29,860 bases of DNA from JBHJOF01 sp050330055 (GTDB taxonomy: Bacteria > Pseudomonadota > Alphaproteobacteria > Kiloniellales > JAKSDN01): contig JBHJOF010000178.1 of assembly GCA_050330055.1 (NCBI GenBank), positions 1-29,860 of the forward strand, in the 5' to 3' direction. Position numbers and translations under genes: made by a program. How positions within the stretch are numbered: position 1 is the stretch's first letter; the number at the start of each line of letters is the position of its first letter. This document shows, in pieces, positions 1-8,794 of this stretch. Below the pieces are notes generated by a model that did no database searches, had not been told where the DNA came from, and worked only from the letters and a program-made list of their open reading frames with translations.

Positions 1-935
1 GTCACCGTGCCGTGCGCCGCCTCGGCCTCGATGGTATCGCCGTCCGGCGTCATCAGCACCGAGGTCATCAGGCCGAGCGAGCCGAAGCCCTGCGCCACGG
101 TATCGGACTGCACGTCGCCATCGTAGTTCTTGCAGGCCCAGACGAAGCCGCCCGACCACTTGAGCGAGGCGGCCACCATGTCGTCGATCAGGCGATGCTC
201 GTAGGTGATGCCCTTGGCTTTGAATTTGCTGGAAAATTCGGTGTCGAAGATATCCTGGAAGAGGTCCTTGAAGCGGCCGTCGTAGGCCTTGAGGATGGTG
301 TTCTTGGTCGAGAGATAGACCGGCCAGCCAAGCGACAGGCCGTAGTTCAGGCAGGCCCGCGCGAAGCCGCGGATCGACTCGTCCAGGTTGTACATGCCGA
401 GCGCCACGCCGGACTCCGGGAAGTCGAAGACCTCGTAGCTGACCGGCCTGCCGCCATTGGCCGGGGTGAAAGTCATGGTCAGCTTGCCGGCGCCCGGCAC
501 CAGGAAATCAGTGGCGCGGTACTGGTCGCCAAAGGCGTGACGGCCGATCACGATGGGCTCGGTCCAGCCCGGCACCAGGCGCGGCACGTTGGATATGATG
601 ATCGGCTGGCGGAACACCGTGCCGCCCAGGATGTTGCGGATTGTGCCGTTGGGCGAGCGCCACATCTTCTTCAGATTGAACTCCTTCACCCGCGCCTCGT
701 CGGGGGTGATGGTGGCGCACTTGACGCCGACGCCGTGCTGCTTGATGGCGTTGGCGGCATCGACCGTGATCCGGTCCTCGGTGGCGTCCCGGCTCTCGAT
801 CGAGAGGTCGTAGTACTTCAGCTCGATGTCCAGGTAGGGCAGAATCAGCTTGTCCTTGATCATCTTCCAGATGATCCGGGTCATCTCGTCGCCGTCGAGC
901 TCGACCAGCGGGTTCTTCACCTTGATCTTGGCCAT
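1..935 (-). CDS. icd: NADP-dependent isocitrate dehydrogenase (3' end outside window)
   Basis: Oxidative decarboxylation of isocitrate to 2-oxoglutarate in the TCA cycle, producing NADPH in the cytoplasm. The minus-strand reading from ATG at 935 begins MAKIKVKNPLVELDGDEMTR, the N-terminus of the dimeric IDH type shared by alphaproteobacteria and eukaryotes. It continues with the substrate-loop stretch WRSPNGTIRNILGGTVFRQP and with NYDGDVQSDTVAQGFGSLGL, which carries the metal-binding aspartates. About 311 codons are present against roughly 405 in the family, so the C-terminal quarter lies before position 1. The visible end, near EAAHGTVT, is in the conserved NADP-binding part, with no frameshift in what can be read. 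It is probably transcribed alone from the promoter at 989-1016. Identification is secure. Confidence 0.96.
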   Translation of the reverse strand, partial: MAKIKVKNPLVELDGDEMTRIIWKMIKDKLILPYLDIELKYYDLSIESRDATEDRITVDAANAIKQHGVGVKCATITPDEARVKEFNLKKMWRSPNGTIRNILGGTVFRQPIIISNVPRLVPGWTEPIVIGRHAFGDQYRATDFLVPGAGKLTMTFTPANGGRPVSYEVFDFPESGVALGMYNLDESIRGFARACLNYGLSLGWPVYLSTKNTILKAYDGRFKDLFQDIFDTEFSSKFKAKGITYEHRLIDDMVAASLKWSGGFVWACKNYDGDVQSDTVAQGFGSLGLMTSVLMTPDGDTIEAEAAHGTV

Positions 936-988
936 CGGTTCAGTCCGCCTCTCAGAATGGCTCCCCCGTCAGCGGGACGGGCGGCGCG

Positions 989-1016
989 AAGATAGCAGCT
1001 GGCCCGGCTTGCGCAA
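989..1016 (-). promoter_or_regulatory. Putative sigma70-type promoter of icd
   Basis: Reading the minus strand, TTGCGC (1016-1011) is followed after 16 nt by TATCTT (994-989). This would start transcription roughly 45-50 nt upstream of the icd ATG. A 12-bp perfect palindrome, GCTTGCGCAAGC (1007-1018), covers the -35 and could be a regulator site. This is a motif match only. Confidence 0.4.
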
Positions 1017-1030
1017 GCTGCCGGGGCGGC

Positions 1031-1615
1031 TCACATGTGCCGGATATCACTGGGCTCGCGGGGCTCCGGCGCCGCGGCGACGGCGCTGAAGACCGCCTCG
1101 ACGCTGTCGACCACGGTGAACAGCTTGCCGTGGTCGTTGCGGATGTAGCCGCCGGCGCTCTGGTGGCCGATCAGGCTCAGCAAGGGGTCCCAGAAGCCGC
1201 CCAGGTTGACGATGGCGATCGGCTTGTCGTGCAGCCCGAGCTGGCGCCAGGTGATGATCTCGAAGGTCTCGTCCAGGGTGCCGAGCCCGCCCGGCAGGGT
1301 GCAGAAGGCGTCGGACAGCGCCGCCATGCGCAGCTTGCGGCTGTGCATGGAATCGACCACCTCGAGACGGGTGATGGCCTGGTGGCCGACCTCGCGGGAT
1401 TGCAGGAGCGCGGGGATGATGCCGACGACCGCGCCGCCGGCCGCCAGCGCGGCGTCGGCCAGCACACCCATCAGGCCGACCCGGCCGCCGCCGAACACGA
1501 TCTGCACGCCGCGCTCGGCCGCCAGGCGGCCCAGGGACGCCGCGGCTTCCAGATGCGTCGGGTTGACGGCGCTGGAGGAGCCGCAATAGACGCAGAGCGA
1601 GGTGAGCCGGGCCAT
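1031..1615 (-). CDS. LOG-family protein (TIGR00730-type Rossmann-fold phosphoribohydrolase)
   Basis: Members of this family release a base from nucleoside 5'-monophosphates; LOG enzymes activate cytokinins this way. In bacteria the physiological substrate is often AMP or unknown. The 194-aa protein has the hallmarks in order: VYCGSSS near the N-terminus, FGGGRVGLMG (glycine-rich phosphate loop), SMHSRK, and the catalytic signature LPGGLGTLDE. I chose the start MARLTSLCVYCGSSS at 1615. The frame stays open upstream to 1747, but that extension is proline/glycine-rich and unlike the family. No strong Shine-Dalgarno precedes the chosen ATG. The gene ends 95 nt before icd on the same strand and is divergent from the LysM gene. 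The family call is safe; the substrate is inferred. Confidence 0.88.
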   Translation of the reverse strand: MARLTSLCVYCGSSSAVNPTHLEAAASLGRLAAERGVQIVFGGGRVGLMGVLADAALAAGGAVVGIIPALLQSREVGHQAITRLEVVDSMHSRKLRMAALSDAFCTLPGGLGTLDETFEIITWRQLGLHDKPIAIVNLGGFWDPLLSLIGHQSAGGYIRNDHGKLFTVVDSVEAVFSAVAAAPEPREPSDIRHM

Positions 1616-1749
1616 GGAAGGAATCCGCTGCTGGTGCTGCGCGGCCAGACTCGGCGCCGCGCCGCCTGCCGCGTGGTAACCCATCCCGGCGGAACCGGAA
1701 AGGCCAAATGGGGGCGTGAAAGGGCCGATTCCGGCCCTCCCGGGCATGA

Positions 1750-1778
1750 TTGCGCGGCTCCCCCATGCGTATTACCCT
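1750..1778 (+). promoter_or_regulatory. Putative promoter of the LysM-domain gene
   Basis: TTGCGC (1750-1755), a 17-nt spacer and TACCCT (1773-1778) lie 30 nt before the proposed TTG start, in the gap between divergent genes. The match is moderate and nothing else in the gap is better. Confidence 0.33.
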
Positions 1779-1807
1779 AGTCGGCTCATGCGAGGGAGGT
1801 GGTGCCT

Positions 1808-3376
1808 TTGAGCAGGCAAAGAATCCTTGCCGCGTCGGGCGCCGCGGTCGTGGTTGCGGTTGCCATCCTCCTGGCAATTTTTGGCCGGGAGGAGCTCGGC
1901 CTGAATGGCGGGTCGCCCCAGCCCGACGAGACGAGCGTCGCCGGGGCGCCGCAGCAGCAGGACCAGATCGAAGCCGCGAGCCAGGCCGCCGACGAGGCGC
2001 CGGTGAGCCAGGCACCGACCGGCGACATGGCCGGGAGCCAGACGGCGGCATCCCAAACCGGCCCGGGCGAGGCGACGTCGAGCGAAACGGTCACGGAGAC
2101 CAGCGCCCAGCCGGTGCAACAGGCGAGCGACGAGTCGACCACAGCGGCCGAGCCCTCCGCTAGCCCAAGCGCGGAGGAGACGAGCGCCGAGACCTCCGCC
2201 AGCAGCGAAGCGGGAGCGGGCAGCGACGAGGCGCCGGAGCAAACCAGCGAGTCTCAGGCCAGCGAATCCCAGCCCAGCGAATCCCAGCCCAGCCAATCCC
2301 CGCCCGGCGAGACCCAGGCGAGCGAAACCGGGACCTCGGACCAGGCGCCGTCGAGCGCCTCGATCGGCGTGACCATTGCCGTGCCGAGCCAGTCCGGCGA
2401 AGCGGACGGCGACAGTCCGCCGATGATGGAGCTGCACGAGCAGTCGCCCACGGACCAGCAGCAGGCCGCCTTGCCGGACACCCAGTCCCAGACGCCGCCG
2501 CAGATCCGGCCGGGCTTCGACGTGGTGCGCGTCGAAGGCAGCGGTGATGCCGTGATTGCCGGCAGCGCCCATCCTGGCGCGGTCGTAACCCTGATGGACG
2601 GCAATGTGGCGCTGACCTCAGTGGTCGCCGACCGCAACGGCAACTGGGTTGTTCTGACCGACAAGCCGCTGGCGCCCGGCAGCTACGAGCTGACCTTGCG
2701 CGCCCGTCATCCGGACGGCGTCGAGCTCGAGTCCGACCGCGCGGTAATCGTGATCGTGCCGGAGCCGCCCAGGGCGGTAGCCGAGGGGACGCCCCAGACT
2801 CAACCGGAAGGTCAGGTCGAAGACGAGGGGCCGGCGTCCGGCGACAAGGCGGTGGCGCTGCTGGTACCGCGTCGCGGCGACGGCGCGGCAGAGGTGCTGC
2901 AGCAGCCGGAGGGCGAGGGCCTGAAGGACCGGGAGCTGGTGGTGGCGTCGGTCGACTACGACGAGAGCGGCCGCATCGTGATCCGCGGCCGGGCCACGGC
3001 CGGCGCGGTCATCGTGATCTTCCTCGACGGGCGGCCGATCGGCCGCACCAGTGTCGGCGCCGATGGCCGCTGGGCGCTGTCGCCCGAGGGCGGCGTAACG
3101 CCGGGCCTGCACCGCCTGCGCGTCGACCAGCTCGACCAGGCCGGGACCGTCGTCGCCAGCGTGGCCACGCCCTTCTCGCGGGCCGAGATGCTGACCACGC
3201 TGCCGGGCGAGCGCTTCATCATCGTGCAGCCGGGCAACAGCCTGTGGCGGATCGCGCGGCGCACTTACGGCGAGGGCGTCCGCTACACCGTGATCTTCAG
3301 CAAGAACCGCGATCAGATCGGCGACCCGGATCTGATCTATCCGGGCCAGGTCTTCCTCTTGCCGGAGCTCCAGTAG
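1808..3376 (+). CDS. Membrane-anchored LysM protein with acidic Ser-rich linker and Ig-like repeats
   Basis: Probably an inner-membrane-anchored envelope protein that reaches peptidoglycan through a C-terminal LysM. Residues about 6-24 form one hydrophobic segment after SRQR, with no cleavage motif. Residues about 30-175 are low-complexity Ser/Glu/Gln/Ala/Pro with repeated SES(Q)PS units, presumably a flexible linker. Two beta-rich Ig-like modules follow (VRVEGSGDAVIAGSAHPGAV... and VVASVDYDESGRIVIRGRAT...), each with a DxxGxW-type turn. The last 50 residues are a LysM domain (IVQPGNSLWRIARRTYGEG ... IYPGQVFLLPE). For the start, GTG codons at 1799 and 1802 overlap or abut the strong GAGGGAGGT (1792-1800). 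TTG at 1808 has ideal spacing of 8 nt and gives 522 aa. The gene converges on the next one with a 19-nt gap. The exact function is unknown. Confidence 0.85.
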   Translation: MSRQRILAASGAAVVVAVAILLAIFGREELGLNGGSPQPDETSVAGAPQQQDQIEAASQAADEAPVSQAPTGDMAGSQTAASQTGPGEATSSETVTETSAQPVQQASDESTTAAEPSASPSAEETSAETSASSEAGAGSDEAPEQTSESQASESQPSESQPSQSPPGETQASETGTSDQAPSSASIGVTIAVPSQSGEADGDSPPMMELHEQSPTDQQQAALPDTQSQTPPQIRPGFDVVRVEGSGDAVIAGSAHPGAVVTLMDGNVALTSVVADRNGNWVVLTDKPLAPGSYELTLRARHPDGVELESDRAVIVIVPEPPRAVAEGTPQTQPEGQVEDEGPASGDKAVALLVPRRGDGAAEVLQQPEGEGLKDRELVVASVDYDESGRIVIRGRATAGAVIVIFLDGRPIGRTSVGADGRWALSPEGGVTPGLHRLRVDQLDQAGTVVASVATPFSRAEMLTTLPGERFIIVQPGNSLWRIARRTYGEGVRYTVIFSKNRDQIGDPDLIYPGQVFLLPELQ

Positions 3377-3395
3377 CGCTCCAGCGGCGCGCCGG

Positions 3396-3917
3396 TCAGC
3401 GCGGATTGGACTGGGGCGAGTGGTCGGCGCGCAAGACCTCGGCCAGCAGCTCGATGTAGGGCTTGGCCTCGAGCAGCAGCGCCGCGACCGTGGCCATGAT
3501 GCTGATCGGCGTGCGCGGCTTGGGCGGCACGGTGCTGGCCTCGATGGTGATCTCGCCGCGCTCCGACAGCACCAGCCGGCCGCGGTTCAGCTTGTCGGCC
3601 GCGGCGAAGAGGCGCTGGACGACGCGGCGTCCGATGTCCGATTCGGCGGTAAACGGCAGCACGCCGAGGGCGCCCTTGAGGTGAACGGAGCCGGCTTCGC
3701 CGCTCTCGACCAGGACATCGAAATCGAAGCCGCGGAAGCTGAAGCGGAAGCCAAGCGGCTGGTCGCCTTCGCGGGCCCGCAGGTAGCCTTCGTCGTCGAC
3801 CTCGATGCGGCCGACCTCGAGCGGCAAGCTCTGATCTCCCAGCACTTTCACGGAGCGTCGCAACTCGGACTCCCGGGCGAGAGTCGCGCCGCCCCGATCC
3901 TCAGCGCCATTGCTCAC
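3396..3917 (-). CDS. Conserved hypothetical protein, about 173 aa
   Basis: I do not recognise a named family. The protein is soluble, with no signal peptide or membrane segment. It has a beta-rich N-terminal two-thirds (LGDQSLPLEVGRIEVDDEG, FRFSFRGFDFDVLVES), a segment LGVLPFTAESDIGRRVVQRL that resembles the core of YbjN / type III chaperone-like folds, and an amphipathic helical end (EAKPYIELLAEVLRAD). That resemblance is weak and is my inference. GTG at 3917 is preferred over the upstream TTG at 3932, because GGAGG (3930-3926) sits 8 nt before the GTG. The gene is divergent from psd and convergent with the LysM gene, so it is probably transcribed alone. Codon use matches its neighbours. Confidence 0.75.
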   Translation of the reverse strand: MSNGAEDRGGATLARESELRRSVKVLGDQSLPLEVGRIEVDDEGYLRAREGDQPLGFRFSFRGFDFDVLVESGEAGSVHLKGALGVLPFTAESDIGRRVVQRLFAAADKLNRGRLVLSERGEITIEASTVPPKPRTPISIMATVAALLLEAKPYIELLAEVLRADHSPQSNPR

Positions 3918-4080
3918 CGCGGTCGCCTCCAAGGCCGTGCCGGGCCCCCAGGGGCGGGCACAGGCAGGGTTATTCGGCCAGATTGCCTTGCGGGCTTTAA
4001 CGATCGGTAAAATATGCTGTGCAGCAACGACTGGATCGCTATGCTGCCGTCACGCCGGCTTTTCCTGGAGGATCAGCGGC

Positions 4081-4767
4081 TTGCTGGATCAGGTTCTGGT
4101 ACCAATTCATCGTGCGGGGTGGCCCTTCGTGGCCGCTTTCTTTGCCGCCTCGGTCATCCTCGGCTTCCTCTGGCAGCCGCTGTTCTGGCTCGGCCTGGTG
4201 GCGACGGCTTGGTGTCTGTTCTTCTTCCGCAACCCGCCGCGAGTCACGCCCGTGCGGCCCGGCCTGCTGGTTGCCCCGGCGGATGGCCGCATCCAGTGGG
4301 TCGGACCGGCCACGCCACCGCCGGAACTGGGTCTCGGCGAGGAGCCGCTGATGCGCATCAGCATCTTCCTCAACATCTTCGACGTTCACATCAACCGGAT
4401 CCCGGTCGACGGCATGGTGGCGGCGTTGCACTATCGACCCGGCAAGTTTCTCAACGCCTCGCTCGACAAGGCCTCGGAGGAGAACGAGCGTCAGTCGGCG
4501 CGGATCGAGTCGACCGACGGCCGGGCCATCGGCCTGGTGCAGATCGCCGGCCTGGTGGCGCAGCGCATCATCTGCGAGCTTGAGGTCGGCCAGCCGGTGC
4601 GCGCCGGAGAATACTTCGGCCTGATCCGCTTCGGCAGCCGCACCGACATCTTCCTGCCGCCAGGTGTGGCGCCGCTGGTCGCGGTCGGGCAGCGCGCGGT
4701 CGGCGGCGAGACCGTGCTGGCCGATCTCGCCTCGGGCGAGACGCAGCGCCAGGGGGAGGTGCGTTAG
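4081..4767 (+). CDS. psd: Phosphatidylserine decarboxylase family protein
   Basis: Converts phosphatidylserine to phosphatidylethanolamine at the inner membrane; it is a pyruvoyl enzyme made by self-cleavage. The 228-aa form is the short alphaproteobacterial type: VPIHRAGWPF, two hydrophobic stretches at about residues 14-30 and 33-50, FRNPPR, VAPADGRI, the FLNIFDVHINRIPVDG motif, and the cleavage site RFGSRTDIFLP with G185-S186. Longer readings from upstream starts exist, but GGAGGA (4067-4072) is 8 nt before TTG 4081, and MLDQVLVPIHR matches the family N-terminus. I therefore take TTG as the start. A -10-like TAAAAT lies at 4008-4013 without a well-spaced -35. The stop abuts the ATG of pssA, so the two steps of PE synthesis are made together. 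Confidence 0.93.
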   Translation: MLDQVLVPIHRAGWPFVAAFFAASVILGFLWQPLFWLGLVATAWCLFFFRNPPRVTPVRPGLLVAPADGRIQWVGPATPPPELGLGEEPLMRISIFLNIFDVHINRIPVDGMVAALHYRPGKFLNASLDKASEENERQSARIESTDGRAIGLVQIAGLVAQRIICELEVGQPVRAGEYFGLIRFGSRTDIFLPPGVAPLVAVGQRAVGGETVLADLASGETQRQGEVR

Positions 4768-5580
4768 ATGCCGGTGATACGCGGCCTCGGAGACGGACGC
4801 GGCGGTCATTCGCTGAACCGCCTGATCCCCAACGCGCTGACCCTGCTGGCGCTCTGCGCCGGCATCACCGCCATGCGCTATGCCCTCGACCAGGCCTGGG
4901 AGCGGGCGGTGATCGCGGTCATGGTGGCGTCCGTGCTCGACGGTCTGGATGGCCGCATCGCCCGCGCGCTGAAGGCGCAGAGCCGCTTCGGGGCCGAGCT
5001 CGACTCGCTGTCCGACATCGTCTGCTTCGGCGTCGCACCGGCGGTGGTGATCTATCTCTGGAGCCTGAACGCCGCCGGTGGCCTGGGCTGGGCGCTGGCG
5101 CTGCTGTTCGCGGTCTGCTGTGCCCTGCGGCTGGCCCGCTTCAACATCGCGCTCGATGAGGTCGATCGCCGGCCGGCCTGGATGCACAACTACTTCGTCG
5201 GCGTGCCGGCGCCGGCGGCTGCCGGCCTCGCTCTGCTGCCCCTGGTGCTCGGTCTGCAGTTCGAGGAATCGGCCTTCGCCAATCCCGGCATCACCGGCCT
5301 CACCATGATCGGCGTCTCGGCCTTGATGGTGAGCCGCCTGCCGACTTTCGCTTTCAAGCGGGTCAAGATTCCCGGCCGCTACGTCGTCTTCGCCCTGCTG
5401 GGAGTCGGCGCCAGCTTCGCCTTCCTGATCAGCACGCCCTGGATCACCCTGGCGGTGGCCGGCTTCGCGTATCTCGCCTCCATTCCCTACGCCAGCATGG
5501 TCTTCAAGCGCCGCCAGCGCGAGCAGGCGGCCGGCGAGCTCGACGACCAGAGCGAAGTCGAGGACGAACTGGCCGAGTAG
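4768..5580 (+). CDS. pssA: CDP-diacylglycerol--serine O-phosphatidyltransferase
   Basis: Makes phosphatidylserine from CDP-diacylglycerol and L-serine in the inner membrane, supplying the decarboxylase encoded just upstream. The 270-aa protein carries the CDP-alcohol phosphotransferase signature: D58, D61-G62, A65-R66, G75, D79 and D83. These provide the metal and CDP-alcohol ligands. Six to eight hydrophobic segments follow (IAVMVASVL, VVIYLWSL, ALALLFAVCCALRL, AAGLALLPLVLG, YVVFALLGVGASFAFL and others), then a charged C-terminal tail rich in Glu/Asp. The ATG at 4768 directly follows the psd stop, and AGGGGGAGG upstream serves as ribosome site. It converges on the RND pump gene with only 13 nt between stops and no obvious terminator. 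Identification is secure. Confidence 0.95.
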   Translation: MPVIRGLGDGRGGHSLNRLIPNALTLLALCAGITAMRYALDQAWERAVIAVMVASVLDGLDGRIARALKAQSRFGAELDSLSDIVCFGVAPAVVIYLWSLNAAGGLGWALALLFAVCCALRLARFNIALDEVDRRPAWMHNYFVGVPAPAAAGLALLPLVLGLQFEESAFANPGITGLTMIGVSALMVSRLPTFAFKRVKIPGRYVVFALLGVGASFAFLISTPWITLAVAGFAYLASIPYASMVFKRRQREQAAGELDDQSEVEDELAE

Positions 5581-5593
5581 GGTTGGGGGACGC

Positions 5594-8500
5594 CTATTCG
5601 GCGGCCTTGGGCAGCGGCGCTGGCGCGGCGATGGCCGGCTTCGTCGACGCCCCGTCCGCATGGCGCCGCCGGCGCCAGCGCGCCAGCTTCTCGCGGAACA
5701 TCAAGGCCGAGGGGGTGACAAGCAGCGTCAGGATGGTGGCGAAGCCGAGGCCGAACACGATCGCGGTCGAGAGCTGTCGCCACCACTGGGTCGAGGGCGC
5801 GCCGATCTGGATCTCGCGGGCGAAGACGTCGATGTTCATGCCCAGCACCATGGGCGTGAGGCCGAGGATGGTGGTCACCGTGGTCAGGATGACCGGGCGC
5901 AGGCGCTGGGCGCCGGTGCGCAGGATGGCCTCCTCGACCGTGGCGGTGGTCCGCTTCAGGCGGTCGAAGGTGTCGATCAGCACGATGTTGTTGTTGACCA
6001 CGATGCCGGCCAGCGCGATCACGCCGATGCCCGACATGACGATGCCGAAGGGCTGGTTCGTGACCAGTAGGCCGATCATCACGCCGATGGTCGACATGAC
6101 CACGGCCGAGAGGATCAGGAAGGCGCTGTAGAAGCTGTTGAACTGGGTCACCAGGATGATCGCCATGAGGAACAGCGCCACGGTGAAGGCCTTGCCGAGG
6201 AAGTCCTTAGCGGCCTCCTGCTCCTCGTCCTCGCCCTTGAAGGTCACGTTCACGCGCGGGTCCAGGTTCGCCCCGGCGAGCCACTGGCGGAGCTGGCGCA
6301 CCTTGTCGTCGGCAAGCACGCCAGGCGGCACGTCGGCCTTGATGGAGATGGCGCGGTCGCCGTCGACCCGGCGCAGAATGCTGACCTTGGGGCGCGCCTC
6401 GCGGGTCACGAAGTTGGCGATCGGCACCATGCCGGCCGCGGTCTGCACGCGAATCTGCCGGAGCTGCTCGAGGGTACGATAACGCTCGGGCAGGCGCACG
6501 ACGATATCGACTTCTTGGTCGGCGTCGTCCGGCCGGTACTCGCCGAGCTTCATTCCGTTGGTGATCATGCGGACGTAGTTGCCGATCAAGGTGACGTCGG
6601 CGTCGAACTTGGCCGCCTGGGCGCGGTCGACGGCCAGCTCCCACTGGATGCCGGGAATCGGCCGGCCGTCCTCGACGTCGACGAAGCCGCCGATCTCGGC
6701 CATCGCCTGGTTGATGCGCGCGACGGCCGGCTCGATCAGCGCCGGGTTGCTGGCGGTGACCTGGAGCTGGATCGGCTTGCCGACCGGCGGGCCGTGCTCC
6801 TCCTTGCGGGGCTCCACGTAGATCCCGGCCAGATCGGCCGTGCGCGCGCGGATCTCGTCCAGGACCTCGTCGGCCGGGCGGCGCAGGTCCCAGTCGGTGA
6901 ACTCGAGCTGGATGGTGCCGATCAGGTCCTCGGCCTCGTCGTCGCGCTGCACCCCGGAGGAGGCAACCGAGCGGGCGTAGATGGCGTGGAACTCCTGCTT
7001 CTCGCGCTGCAGCTCGATGATGCGCCGCTCGACCTGGCGCAGCAGGAAATCGCGTTCCTCGATCGACAGGTTGCCGCGGCCGTGCACCTGCAGGGCGATG
7101 TTGTCCGGCTCGACCTCGGGGAAGAACTCGACGCCGCGGCCGAAGGCGCCGTAGGCGAAGTTGACTCCCACCAAGAGCCCGGCGGCGATGGTCAGAATCA
7201 GCCCCGGTCGCTTAAGACATCGCTCAAGGAATCTTACGTAAAATCCAGTAAATCCTCCGATATCATGCAGGTCTCCATTCTCACCGGCGGCCAGCGCCTT
7301 CATCGTGCCGGGGTCCGCCGCGCCGCCGGGCCGGCCGAGCACCGCGCCCATGGTCGGCACGAAGATCAGCGCCATGGCCAGCGAGGCGCTGAGCGTCGCG
7401 ATCAGGGTGAGCGGCAGGAAGCGCATGAACTCGCCGACGATGCCGGGCCAGAACATCAGCGGCAGGAAGGCGGCCAGCGTGGTCGCGGTGGCGGCGATGA
7501 TCGGCCAGGCCATGCGCTTGGCCGCAAGGCCATAGGCGTCGCGCTTGTCCAGGCCCTCGCTCATCTTGCGGTCAGCGTACTCGGTCACCACGATTGCGCC
7601 GTCGACCAGCATGCCGACCGCCAGGATCAGGCTGAACAGGACGACGATGTTGACGGTCAGGCCGGCGGCGGCGAGCACCAGGATGCCGGTCAGGAAGGAG
7701 CCCGGGATGGCGATGCCGACGAAGGCGGCCGAGCGCAGGCCGAGGGCCGCGACCACCACCACCATGACCAGCAGCACGGCGCTCAGCACGTTGTTCTGCA
7801 GGTCGTTCAGCATGGTGCGGATGTCGGTCGACTTGTCCTGGCTGTAGCTGACAAAGACCTCGGGCGGCCAGGTCTGGCGCTGCTTCTCGACCACGGCGCG
7901 GACCTGCTCGATGGTCTCGATGATGTTCTCGCCGGTCCGCTTGGAGACTTCGAGCGCCAGCGCCGGTTGGCCGTTGATGCGGGCGAAGCCCTCCGGGTCC
8001 TTGAAGGTGCGCTGCAGGGTGCCGATGTCGCGGAAGCGCACCACGGCGTCGCCCTCGACCTTGACCGGCATGTCGAGGATGTCGGCGGCGCTCTCGAACA
8101 GGCCCGGCACCTTGACCGCGAAGCGGCCCTGGCCGGTGTCGAGCGAGCCGGCCGCGACCAGCCGGTTGGAGCGGCCCACCGCGTCGATGATATTACGCGC
8201 GTCCAGACCATAGCTCTCCAGCACCAGGGGATCGATGATCAGCTCGACCAGCTCATCGCGGTCGCCACCGATCTGGGCATCCAGCACGCTGCTGATGCCC
8301 TCGACTTCATGCTGCAGGTCGCGCGCCAGGCGCAGCAGGCTGCGCTCCGGCACATTGCCGGCCAGGGTGACGACCAGGATCGGGAACTGGCTCAGGTTGA
8401 TCTCGTGAACCGTCGGCTCCTCGGCGTCCACGGGCAGCTCCGGCTTGGCCAGGTCGACCTTGTCGCGCACGTCCTGCATGGCGATGCTGGCGTTGAAGCC

Positions 8501-8794
8501 GGCCTCGAACTCCATCACCACGTTGGCGCCGCCCTCGTAGGCGACCGAGCGCATCTCCTTGACGCCCTCGAGGCCACGCAGCTCCTCCTCCAGCGGCCGC
8601 ACCAGCAGGCGCTCGGCGTCTTCGGGCGAGATGCCCTCGTGCACCACGTTGACGTAGAGGATCGGGATGTTGACGTCGGGATCGGCCTCTTTGGGGATTT
8701 CCAGGTAGGCGACGGTGCCCGAGATCAGGATCAGCACCAGGGCGGCGATGACCGTGCGCGCGTGGCTGATCGCCGCGTCGATGATCGCGTTCAC
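5594..8794 (-). CDS. RND efflux transporter permease (AcrB-like)
   Basis: Inner-membrane proton-driven exporter subunit; substrates cannot be read from sequence. The 1066-aa length is typical. There is an N-terminal TM1 (VIAALVLILISGTVAYL), the porter region with RPLEEELRGLEGV, TM4 with VGMLVDGAIVVTEYADR, a second TM1-like helix at about residues 532-548, and VVNNNIVLIDTFDRL in the C-terminal TM bundle. TM4 has one Asp followed by Gly rather than the AcrB Asp-Asp pair, and VNNN replaces the VKN lysine motif, as in several non-AcrB subfamilies. The start is GTG at 8794, which overlaps the TGA of the adaptor gene (GTGA), so the two are translationally coupled. No outer-membrane TolC-like gene is present. 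Codons for residues 511-529 are unusually AT-rich (see findings). Confidence 0.95.
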   Translation of the reverse strand: MNAIIDAAISHARTVIAALVLILISGTVAYLEIPKEADPDVNIPILYVNVVHEGISPEDAERLLVRPLEEELRGLEGVKEMRSVAYEGGANVVMEFEAGFNASIAMQDVRDKVDLAKPELPVDAEEPTVHEINLSQFPILVVTLAGNVPERSLLRLARDLQHEVEGISSVLDAQIGGDRDELVELIIDPLVLESYGLDARNIIDAVGRSNRLVAAGSLDTGQGRFAVKVPGLFESAADILDMPVKVEGDAVVRFRDIGTLQRTFKDPEGFARINGQPALALEVSKRTGENIIETIEQVRAVVEKQRQTWPPEVFVSYSQDKSTDIRTMLNDLQNNVLSAVLLVMVVVVAALGLRSAAFVGIAIPGSFLTGILVLAAAGLTVNIVVLFSLILAVGMLVDGAIVVTEYADRKMSEGLDKRDAYGLAAKRMAWPIIAATATTLAAFLPLMFWPGIVGEFMRFLPLTLIATLSASLAMALIFVPTMGAVLGRPGGAADPGTMKALAAGENGDLHDIGGFTGFYVRFLERCLKRPGLILTIAAGLLVGVNFAYGAFGRGVEFFPEVEPDNIALQVHGRGNLSIEERDFLLRQVERRIIELQREKQEFHAIYARSVASSGVQRDDEAEDLIGTIQLEFTDWDLRRPADEVLDEIRARTADLAGIYVEPRKEEHGPPVGKPIQLQVTASNPALIEPAVARINQAMAEIGGFVDVEDGRPIPGIQWELAVDRAQAAKFDADVTLIGNYVRMITNGMKLGEYRPDDADQEVDIVVRLPERYRTLEQLRQIRVQTAAGMVPIANFVTREARPKVSILRRVDGDRAISIKADVPPGVLADDKVRQLRQWLAGANLDPRVNVTFKGEDEEQEAAKDFLGKAFTVALFLMAIILVTQFNSFYSAFLILSAVVMSTIGVMIGLLVTNQPFGIVMSGIGVIALAGIVVNNNIVLIDTFDRLKRTTATVEEAILRTGAQRLRPVILTTVTTILGLTPMVLGMNIDVFAREIQIGAPSTQWWRQLSTAIVFGLGFATILTLLVTPSALMFREKLARWRRRRHADGASTKPAIAAPAPLPKAAE

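Noticed and set aside
4039..5661. A 540-codon open frame antisense to psd-pssA
   Set aside because: It covers two secure phospholipid genes and reads as Arg/Gln/Asp/Gly-rich low-information sequence.
7211..7221. CTTAAGACATC shared by the pump gene patch and the start of ATP-grasp copy 1 (about 23568)
   Set aside because: An 11-nt match read on opposite coding strands, with no extended similarity. Best explained by chance in two AT-rich patches.
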